Source: Lobosporangium transversale
Taxonomy: Eukaryota; Mortierellomycota; Mortierellomycetes; Mortierellales; Mortierellaceae
Assembly (NCBI RefSeq): GCF_002105155.1
Contig: NW_019029042.1
Location: forward strand, 168,620-232,619
Direction of reading: 5' to 3'
Length of the DNA: 64,000 bases
This document shows positions 25,620-32,753 of the stretch, one piece after another. Position 1 is the stretch's first letter. Every line of letters starts with the position of its first letter. The translations under genes were made by a program, and so were the position numbers. The notes beneath the pieces are model-generated. The model saw only the letters and a program-made list of their open reading frames with translations, was not told the DNA's origin and did not search any database.

Positions 25620-26267
25620 ATGATGTCTTCACGCAAGGCTTCTCATCCAATGCCACCGCGTAAAGGTCGTGCTCCTTCTGGTGGCGTGTTTTCTGAAGTT
25701 GTATTGACACAGCGGTCGGCGGTACCAAGCTCCCAGGGTTCTTCAGATGACCCTGACGCCACACAGCCTTATTCTGTGCCTCAGGAGGAAGAGCTAGATA
25801 CGAGGTTGGAATTGTCTCCACGTCTTTCACCTGTAATCTTGGGGCGGATGCTACCGAAGGAGGAGTATCCTGAGGTGGGCGATTCGCCAACTGTGAGGGA
25901 AGCCAGAGATCATGTGGAGTCGAGTACTTCAGCGACGTCGGGAGTGGAGGGGGCTGGGATCCGTTTGGCTTCTGTAAGTTCGACGAGTGACAATGCACAG
26001 TGGGAAGCTGTTGATGGAGAGGATGGTCCTGAGGAGCCGGAGAGGCGACGGAAGAGGAGTCGTCATGAGGGACCGAGACTGTCGATGATAAGAGAGTGTT
26101 CTTCGCTGATAGCGTTTGAGTTTCGTGCATTGCAGACCCAGGATGTGAGTGTAGAAGAGCGAGCACGGGAACGTCGTCGATTGATGGAGGAAATGGCGGT
26201 TGTTACCATGCTGGAGTGGGCAGAGAAGGGAGGTAAAAGGAAGAGAGGAAGAGAGGAAAGGAGATAG
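25620..26267 (+). CDS. Antisense ORF in the chromovirus, between pol and 3' LTR
   Basis: A 215-codon frame from tandem ATGs (25620, 25623) to TAG, on the strand opposite gag and pol. The product is hydrophilic. It begins MSSRKASHPMPPRKG, has an acidic Ser/Pro-rich middle, a basic cluster (RRRKRSRHEG, NLS-like), then a likely amphipathic helix (RERRRLMEEMAVVTMLEWAE) and a basic tail KGGKRKRGREERR. No family recognised. The opposite strand is also open here (26166-25591, 191 codons), so it is not certain which frame is used. Antisense accessory ORFs in the same place are known in some plant Ty3/gypsy elements; equating this one with them is an inference. Confidence 0.45.
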   Translation: MMSSRKASHPMPPRKGRAPSGGVFSEVVLTQRSAVPSSQGSSDDPDATQPYSVPQEEELDTRLELSPRLSPVILGRMLPKEEYPEVGDSPTVREARDHVESSTSATSGVEGAGIRLASVSSTSDNAQWEAVDGEDGPEEPERRRKRSRHEGPRLSMIRECSSLIAFEFRALQTQDVSVEERARERRRLMEEMAVVTMLEWAEKGGKRKRGREERR

Positions 26268-26347
26268 TAAAAGAAGAAAGGAAGAGAGAAGAGAAAAAAA
26301 AAGAAGAAAAATAAAGAAAAAAGAAACAGAGAAAAATAATTTTGGTG

Positions 26348-29300
26348 TTACTGTTGCATTTTTTGAAATTCCTCCAGTGCTTCTTTTGCATTAACTAGTG
26401 AGGATCTCCGTTCCCATGTTGCTTCTTCGTCAGGATATCCCTTCCATTTCACGAGCCACTTGGGGGTTCTGCCAAATAGTTTGTAATCCAGAATCTTTTC
26501 CACTTCATATTCTTCTTCGCCATCGACTAAATCTGGTGGGGGTCTGGCAGGTGCTCGTTCGCCGAAATTCTCCGGGGATTCGTGATAATGTCGTAATAAA
26601 TCTGTATTGAAGACAGGGTGTTGTTTCATGTTCGGAGGTAGCTCGAGCTTGTACGCGTTGTCGTTGATCTTCTCTATGATTTTGAATGGTCCAATGAATT
26701 TTGGTTCTAACTTTTTGGAGGGTCGGTTTGCGTGAGCTGCGACAGTGATATGCTCCGTACTCAGTAAGACACTATCGCCTACAGTGAACCTGGCGGGTGA
26801 TCGTGCTTTATCTGCTTGGCGTTTTTGGATGTCCTGAGCTGTCGCTATTGCGTCTTGTGCTTGCGCCAACGCAGAGGCTTGAGTGGAAATGAAGGTAGAG
26901 ATAGCCGGTACATCTGTTGTTGGTGGTTTCAAGAGGGATGATGGGACAATGGGATGATGACCGTGGTTTAGGAAAAAGGGGGAAAACCCTGTGGAGGGGT
27001 TGACGGAGTTGTTGTATGCAAATTCCATCATTGGTAAGAGCAAGTCCCAGTCATTCTGTTTGTACGAGACATAAGATCGTAGCATTTCCTCCAGGGTCCT
27101 GTTGGCTCGCTCCGTCTGTCCGTCTGTCTGAGGATGGAATGCTGTAGACATATGGAGTTTAGTTCCCATGAGCTTCATCAATGTGGTCCAGAAGTGTCCC
27201 GTGAATCTTGAGTCTCTGTCCGATACAATAGCTCGTGGCATGCCATGGAGTCGGAAGACATTATTGAAGAAGAGTCGTGCGATATCTGAAGCAGTGTCCG
27301 TTGTATGGCTAGGGCAGAAGTGGACTTGTTTGGATAACTTGTCTACGAATACAGTTATGGCATTGAACCCTCGGTTCGTCTTGGGTAAAGGGCCAATGAA
27401 GTCCATGGTGACAGTTTCCCATCGTTCAAGAGGTATATCGAGAGGTTTGAATAATCCGGCAGGATGATGAAGCAGTGGTTTATTTCGTTGGCACTGTTCG
27501 CATGATGCAATGTAAGTCTTGGTGTCTCGGGCCATTCGTGGCCAAAAGAAAGTCCTTCGCATGGTTTCATATGTTTTCTCGAAGCCGAGGTGGCCAGCAA
27601 TGGGAGAATCATGTGCATCATGAAGTAGGAGAGCGCGAATGTTAGGATCATTCGGGATACATAAACGTGTCTGTCCAGCGATGTTAATCCACAATAGGTC
27701 ATCAGCAACAAAATAACGATCAGAGGGACTTGCCTCGCGGCAGCTTTCGTAAAGTGATCCTAACTTAAGGTCATATGGGTAACACTTTATCAGGCGCTGC
27801 CGTAAGCCTGGGTCCAAACTTATTTCTATGGAGTTAATCTGCTCACTGGCGGGATCCTGCGCCTTGTGGTCAGGCCTCCTTGAGAGAGCGTCGGGGACGA
27901 TGTTGTCTTTGCCTGGTTTGTACTTGAAGTTGAAGTCGTATTCTTGTAGGAGTTCCATCCATCTGGCCTGTCTCCGAGTCAGGTTTGGCTGGGTTGGAAA
28001 ATGCTGCAATGTGGCATGGTCAGTATAGACAATAAAATGAGATCCATCCAAATAGTATCGCCATGTTCTTAAGGCGTGGACGACAGCTAGTAATTCTTGC
28101 TCATGGGTTGGGTAGTTTCGTTCTGCAGAGCTCAACTTTCGTGATGTAAAGGCAACAGGGCGCGATTCGCCCTTGTGATCTGTTTGGAACAAGACTGCAC
28201 CAATGGCGAAACCTGATGCATCAGTTTCGACGGAAGTTGCTAGGGCAGGGTCAAAAATTCTGAGTACGGGTGCCATGGTGACTGCCTGCTTCAGTCTTTC
28301 AAAGGCCTCTTGGTGAGGCTTGCTCCAGTAGAATGTTGTAGTTGAGCCTAACAGATCAGTAAGGGGAAGCGCGATATCAGCATAGTGGTCGATGTATTGA
28401 TGATAGAAGTTTGTTAATCCAAGGAACTGCATGACGTGGCGCTGTGTTGTGGGTGTTGGCCATTCTCTAACTGCCTTAACCAGTGCTCCGTTTGTTTTGA
28501 GTCCATCTTTGGATATAACATGGCCTAGGAACTCTGTCTCCTCTTGCATAAATGAACACTTGGAAAGCTTGCAAAAGAGGCCTGCCTTGCGTAGGAGCCT
28601 AAGAACGTTTCTGATGTCTTGTAGATGTTGCTCTTTGTTATCAGAATAAATCAGTATATCATCTAGGTAAACTACGGTGCATTTATCCAGCACAGGATCC
28701 AACACGTTGCGCATCATGGCTGAAAAGGCGGCAGGTGCGTTGGTGAGTCCGAAAGGGACGACGTTAAACTCATAGTGACCGTAGCGTGTTCGAAATGCCG
28801 TTTTATGTCGGTCGTCTGGATGAACGCGCATTTGATGATATCCGGATAGTAAGTCGAGCTTTGTAAAAAATCGTGCTGTCCTGAAACGATCTATTAGCTC
28901 GTCGATTCTTGGTAGTGGATGGCGATTCTTACGGGTTATTTTGTTTAATCCTCTGTAGTCTACACACATCCTCAGTCCGCCATCCTTCTTTTTAACGAAT
29001 AAAACTGGTGCTCCGTAGGGTGATGTACTTGGAGAGATGAAGCCTTTGCGCAGTAGTTCTGTGAGTTGTGTTTTTAGTTCGTCTAATTCAGCAATTGATA
29101 AGCGAATGACTGGTCTTACAGGTGGATCGGTATTATTTTCAGTCTCGATTCGCATGCTATCGCCACGATCCTGAGGGAGTCCGTCCGGTAGTGTGTCAGG
29201 AAAGAGGTCTGGAAATTCTACTTGGACAATTTGTTGAATCGATTCGGGTAGTGTTGAGTCTAGGTTTGTTGGTGGTGAAGTGGTTCTTACTTGGGCCAAG

Positions 29301-30100
29301 AATGTTGTCGTTTCGGGTTCTAATGCTAATGCAGCAAAGTTTATGGCAGAAAGGCAATTTTGACGAGCGGAGGAGGAGGTATGCCCTCGACATTCCCATA
29401 GTATGTGTTTACCATCGTGTTCAAAGTGTAAATCGTTAGTGCGCCAGTTGATTTGGGGATTGACTGCGGTTAGCCAAGGTTTCCCTAGGATGAGATCATA
29501 TTTTTTCGAGGGGTAGATGATACTTTGAATCTTTTCACCATAGGAACCACGTTCAAGGGTAACAGATGCGGTTCCTGGGGACATGACTGCTGTGCCATTC
29601 GGATGAATGATAGGGATAGGGTTCGCGTTGTCTATGATAATGTTATGTTTTCTGCAAAATTTTGAACTCAATACATTTCCTTCTGCTCCACCATCAATGA
29701 GGATTCGCGCAGGGTGTCCGTTGACGGCCCCAATGAAGGTTAGTAGTCGTCTCGCATTGGTGTAGACAGCGGACAGGGATTGGAGGTGTGTGGCATGACG
29801 ACGACGACGACGGGGTGGTTTACTAGCAAGGTGTTCGTGGGAAGTAGAGGGGGTAGGTGAATTTTCATTTGTGTCTTGGTTTGAAGATGATTTGATTTCA
29901 GTGACAGATGACGCGGGATGGGAATCGGGGGAGAGGTGATTTAGGGAATCCGGAGGAATGGAAGTGGTGTGGTGCAAGGTGCTTTTAGAGGGTAATGATA
30001 AGAGAGAGGATAGAGAAAATATGGGAGAGGAGCGAGAAGGCATAATCATGGATTTAGGAGAACTAGAGTTTTTATTACTGTTGTTACTACTTAAATCCAT
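26348..30100 (-). CDS. Pol polyprotein with C-terminal chromodomain, Ty3/gypsy type
   Basis: The first ATG in the frame is at 30100, giving 1250 codons, but the frame is open upstream to 30229 and overlaps the gag end. It is therefore probably made as a Gag-Pol fusion by -1 frameshifting. Order of domains: protease RILIDGGAEGN (Asp-Gly-Gly); RT with FVKKKDGGLRMCVDYR and YLDDILIYS; RNase H ETDASGFAIGAVLF; integrase H2C2 finger (HLGFEKTYET...CEQCQ) and DDE residues in TMDFIGPLP, IVSDRDSRF and DGQTERANR; and a GPF module (KFIGPFKI). At the C-terminus a chromodomain begins YEVEKILDYKL and contains WLVKWKGYPDEEATWE, as in chromoviruses that may target modified histones. No internal stop. Confidence 0.95.
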   Translation of the reverse strand: MDLSSNNSNKNSSSPKSMIMPSRSSPIFSLSSLLSLPSKSTLHHTTSIPPDSLNHLSPDSHPASSVTEIKSSSNQDTNENSPTPSTSHEHLASKPPRRRRRHATHLQSLSAVYTNARRLLTFIGAVNGHPARILIDGGAEGNVLSSKFCRKHNIIIDNANPIPIIHPNGTAVMSPGTASVTLERGSYGEKIQSIIYPSKKYDLILGKPWLTAVNPQINWRTNDLHFEHDGKHILWECRGHTSSSARQNCLSAINFAALALEPETTTFLAQVRTTSPPTNLDSTLPESIQQIVQVEFPDLFPDTLPDGLPQDRGDSMRIETENNTDPPVRPVIRLSIAELDELKTQLTELLRKGFISPSTSPYGAPVLFVKKKDGGLRMCVDYRGLNKITRKNRHPLPRIDELIDRFRTARFFTKLDLLSGYHQMRVHPDDRHKTAFRTRYGHYEFNVVPFGLTNAPAAFSAMMRNVLDPVLDKCTVVYLDDILIYSDNKEQHLQDIRNVLRLLRKAGLFCKLSKCSFMQEETEFLGHVISKDGLKTNGALVKAVREWPTPTTQRHVMQFLGLTNFYHQYIDHYADIALPLTDLLGSTTTFYWSKPHQEAFERLKQAVTMAPVLRIFDPALATSVETDASGFAIGAVLFQTDHKGESRPVAFTSRKLSSAERNYPTHEQELLAVVHALRTWRYYLDGSHFIVYTDHATLQHFPTQPNLTRRQARWMELLQEYDFNFKYKPGKDNIVPDALSRRPDHKAQDPASEQINSIEISLDPGLRQRLIKCYPYDLKLGSLYESCREASPSDRYFVADDLLWINIAGQTRLCIPNDPNIRALLLHDAHDSPIAGHLGFEKTYETMRRTFFWPRMARDTKTYIASCEQCQRNKPLLHHPAGLFKPLDIPLERWETVTMDFIGPLPKTNRGFNAITVFVDKLSKQVHFCPSHTTDTASDIARLFFNNVFRLHGMPRAIVSDRDSRFTGHFWTTLMKLMGTKLHMSTAFHPQTDGQTERANRTLEEMLRSYVSYKQNDWDLLLPMMEFAYNNSVNPSTGFSPFFLNHGHHPIVPSSLLKPPTTDVPAISTFISTQASALAQAQDAIATAQDIQKRQADKARSPARFTVGDSVLLSTEHITVAAHANRPSKKLEPKFIGPFKIIEKINDNAYKLELPPNMKQHPVFNTDLLRHYHESPENFGERAPARPPPDLVDGEEEYEVEKILDYKLFGRTPKWLVKWKGYPDEEATWERRSSLVNAKEALEEFQKMQQ

Positions 30101-30162
30101 ATGACTACGCCCTCTAGAGCCCAGGACTCGAGGGTTGGTGGTGAGAGCGAGGCTGGCCTGGT

Positions 30163-31134
30163 CTACAGCTCGCTCTCCTCTTTTCCCGAGTCGTCGTAGT
30201 CGTCTTGTTGTTCCAGGTTGTTCAAGTTCCTAGTCACGCGGCAGTTCTTGGCCATGTGTCCCTTCTTTCTGCAGCGAAAGCAAGCGCCTGCGCGGCGCAG
30301 TTTTGTTCTGTCATTTTCGGTGAGCTTGGAGAGTGGGCTGTTGTTAGTCGAGGGGGGGCGATGGAAGTTCGCTAAGCCTGTGGAGTTTGTACTCTGTAGT
30401 AGGAAGTTATTGAACATCATCTGCATTGCGTCTAGGTCCATCGGGGTCGGTGTGGGTTGGCTTGTTTGGTTTGTCATGATGGGGGGTCTAGAGGAATGTA
30501 AAATGCTGTGGATCATCGTAGCCTGCTTGATGGCCTGGTTGAGAGTCTGAGGCTGGCGAAGGAGGACTTCCTTGCTTGTGTCTTCTACAAGGCCGTAGGT
30601 ATAATGGAGGACAAGCCATGATTCCTCCAGTTTGGGTGTGAGGCGTTGGAGGCGGCGGAATTTGGCAGTGTATTCCGCTACTGAGGATTTACCTTGTTTT
30701 AATTGAACCAGTGCTTTCTGGGCTGAAGAAGCCGTGTCAGGGGGTGTGAAGTTTTCGATGAATTTACTTCGGAAAGTGTCCCATGGTGTATCAATTGTCA
30801 TTTCCGAGTCTCGCCACCATGCCTTGGCGTCTCCTTTCAGGTTGACAACGGTATATCGGACCCAACGGGAGTGGTTAAGCTCCATGATCTCGAAGTACTC
30901 TTCTTGGTTCTCCAAGAAGTTGAGGACCGCGACAGCGTCGACATTTCCCTCGTATGGTTCTGGTTTGGTAGGTTTTATCACAGCAGCCACCGTGCGGACA
31001 TGGTCATTAAAGGCGGCAGCGCTAGAAGCACTATCCTGTCGGGATTCGAGGAAGGTTTGCACAGCGTTCTGCACGGATAGGCTGGTACTGGCATCAAGGT
31101 TAAGAGCTTTCAAGGAAGTGGTGAGGTTGTCCAT
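30163..31134 (-). CDS. Gag of the chromovirus
   Basis: 323 codons, start ATG 31134-31132 (MDNLTTSLKALNLDAST). The central region (about 60-200) matches the Ty3/gypsy capsid pattern: WVRYTVVNLKGDAKAWWRD, FIENFTPPD, LVQLKQGKSSVAEYTAKF. A single knuckle CFRCRKKGHMAKNC (C-x2-C-x4-H-x4-C) lies near the end. The stop TAG is at 30165-30163, 16 nt after a GGGAAAA heptamer (30187-30181) that can send ribosomes into the pol frame. Confidence 0.95.
   Translation of the reverse strand: MDNLTTSLKALNLDASTSLSVQNAVQTFLESRQDSASSAAAFNDHVRTVAAVIKPTKPEPYEGNVDAVAVLNFLENQEEYFEIMELNHSRWVRYTVVNLKGDAKAWWRDSEMTIDTPWDTFRSKFIENFTPPDTASSAQKALVQLKQGKSSVAEYTAKFRRLQRLTPKLEESWLVLHYTYGLVEDTSKEVLLRQPQTLNQAIKQATMIHSILHSSRPPIMTNQTSQPTPTPMDLDAMQMMFNNFLLQSTNSTGLANFHRPPSTNNSPLSKLTENDRTKLRRAGACFRCRKKGHMAKNCRVTRNLNNLEQQDDYDDSGKEESEL
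30181..30187 (-). promoter_or_regulatory. Putative -1 programmed frameshift site (GGGAAAA)
   Basis: On the minus strand the gag codons read TCG GGA AAA GAG. The heptamer G GGA AAA fits the X XXY YYZ rule in the right register. The pol frame is exactly one base 5' and is open from 30229 through the gag stop. A GC-rich segment capable of pairing (CCCTC...GAGGG) lies about 45 nt downstream. The shift is inferred. Confidence 0.6.
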
Positions 31135-31263
31135 GGCAAAAAAAAAAAAAAATCAAATGCAGGGGTAAATTTTTAAATTTTATCTAGGAAAATATCAGAG
31201 GGATCTAGGGAAAAATATCAGAGGGAAATATAAGCGGTTTCTGGCGGGGTCGGTGGTTCGATG

Positions 31264-31277
31264 AACCTTTGCTACCA
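31264..31277 (-). other. Primer-binding site of the chromovirus
   Basis: Directly next to the 5' LTR, the minus strand reads TGGTAGCAAAGGTT, the same as in the tRNA-associated element. It implies the same primer, probably initiator tRNA-Met. Confidence 0.75.
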
Positions 31278-31490
31278 TGTAAATAGTAACAATCAAAGGT
31301 GATCTTAGGTGGAATCGAAGGTCAAAGGATACTTTATTTGGCTATAACGTAGTGGACTATTTATACTGATAATTAATAGGGTTGGGGCTTGGTGTCTTGG
31401 CACTTGGGCTTGGCGTCTTGGCGCCTGGGGTGCGCGTGATAGTTGAGCCCTCCTCAAAGGTTTGAGTCAGTATTGTATAACACGTTTGCA
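31278..31490 (-). repeat. 5' LTR (element orientation) of the chromovirus
   Basis: 213 bp, apparently identical to 25117-25329. Starts TGCAAACG and ends TTTACA on the minus strand. Confidence 0.95.
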
Positions 31491-31495
31491 AGGAG

Positions 31496-32355
31496 AAAAA
31501 GCTCTGAAAAGGCAAACGAGGAAAAACGCAAGAACCAGACCTGAATAAAGGAGGTCCCTCGTTCATACCCGTAGCCGACAGCGTGATTTGCTCTTTGAAA
31601 GCGATGTTCAAGGGGGCCAGGGAGATTCGAAATACGAACGTCCTGTTTGGTGAGAAAGATGCGAAGATAGGATGGAGGAACGAGGATGAGGATGTCCACT
31701 GAACTGTCCAAGACTTGTACCACAGTTTGGTGCTGAGGGAACTGACAGAGAAATGGAAGATGTCTTCAGAACCACAGCATCGATCTCAAGGTACATTGTT
31801 TGCCGCTTTGTCAAGTCAATCGAGGAACTCGGCAGGACTGAAATCTGGAACAAACGTTGCAAAGTCACCGTCAACTGGGAAAGAGGCAATGGCATCACCA
31901 CTGTGAGCGAATGCGCCAGGGGACGCAGCTATGTTGGGAGACATAGAAGTAGCAGAGGTGGATTCTTTGACTATCCCCAGGGACAACGACAAGCAACAGA
32001 CGTGAAGGCGATCAGGACTGAGGCAGGTCGACGGGTGGTGGCAAGCTACTGACAGCACGTAGAATTGGCGGTGATGGAGCACTTGGGAAGTTGTAGATGT
32101 TTGCTGATTGAGGACTGCGGCTAAAGGATGACTTTCGCGCACAACAGGCCAAGTAAGGAGTAGAGCCGTACCACAGGTCCTTAGAGGACCATGGAAGCCT
32201 ACTCAATGAACAGGATGCTGTACTGTGGCAGTACGACGGTGCGGCTACAGCCGATTATTGGATACCGCTTTATTTGCGGTCCCAGTAATGGAGTAACTCG
32301 TTTATAGAGCTAACATCTAAATAAATCCTACATGACCTCGTGGGTCCTCGTTATC

Positions 32356-32384
<29 letters not shown>
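31496..32384 (+). mobile_element. Decayed LINE remnant, right piece with poly(A) tail
   Basis: Continuation of the LINE interrupted at 25116. At about 31775-31905 one frame reads CRFVKSIEELGRTEIWNKRC followed by WERGNGIT, an IW-x2-RC...WE-x3-GI pattern I associate with the end of LINE ORF2 proteins. The rest is stop-ridden. The piece ends in a run of 29 A at 32356-32384, as expected of a LINE 3' end. The 3' UTR shares CAACAGGCCAAGT with 24628-24640. Confidence 0.6.
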
Positions 32385-32387
<3 letters not shown>

Positions 32388-32430
32388 CTTTGGCTTTCTT
32401 TTATATGCTGGCCAATTTTCATTAAATTAA

Positions 32431-32468
<38 letters not shown>

Positions 32469-32753
32469 GATCAATAAAGTTTATAATACATTTATATAAT
32501 CGTGGATGCTTATAAAAAAATACAGCAATGAAGATCACTTGGTCATAACACAATCAGCCACCATAGTGGAGATTTTTATTCATTTATTTGGTTCAGGTAA
32601 GAAGTATAGAGTATATTTGACTATTGAGGAGTAGGTTATCGAAAATGATAGTGCGTTCGTTACATATTTTGTTATGGTGGTATCAGTATGGTTCTTGAAG
32701 TTTTTTTTCTTTTGGAATCTACTGCAGAGTACAGTGAGACCATTGATTCTCGC
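32385..32753. other. Spacer between LINE tail and CBM48 gene
   Basis: 369 bp, A/T-rich, with a T-run of about 33 starting near 32432 that faces the LINE A-run 50 bp away and could pair with it. It includes the 3' UTR of the downstream minus-strand gene. Nothing else seen. Confidence 0.4.

Larger units (their letters stand above)
25117..31490 (-). mobile_element. Young chromodomain Ty3/gypsy (chromovirus) element nested in LINE
   Basis: A complete 6374-bp element on the minus strand. The two 213-bp LTRs (25117-25329 and 31278-31490) appear identical, end TG...CA, and are flanked by a 5-bp duplication AGGAG (25112-25116 and 31491-31495). In element order it has the 5' LTR (31278-31490), a PBS directly adjacent, gag (31134-30163), pol with chromodomain (30100-26348) offset by a -1 shift, an antisense frame (25620-26267), a purine tract ending GACGGGAAGGA, and the 3' LTR. 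All frames are open, so it may be active. Confidence 0.95.

Noticed and set aside
25591-26166. 191-codon sense-strand frame downstream of pol in the chromovirus
   Set aside because: It overlaps the longer antisense frame almost completely. Its first ATG is internal and its composition (Ser/Pro/His) looks like the complement of the other frame. Kept only as an alternative.
26398-29439. Several plus-strand frames of 66-105 codons across the chromovirus pol
   Set aside because: They are shadows of the pol frame with no independent features.
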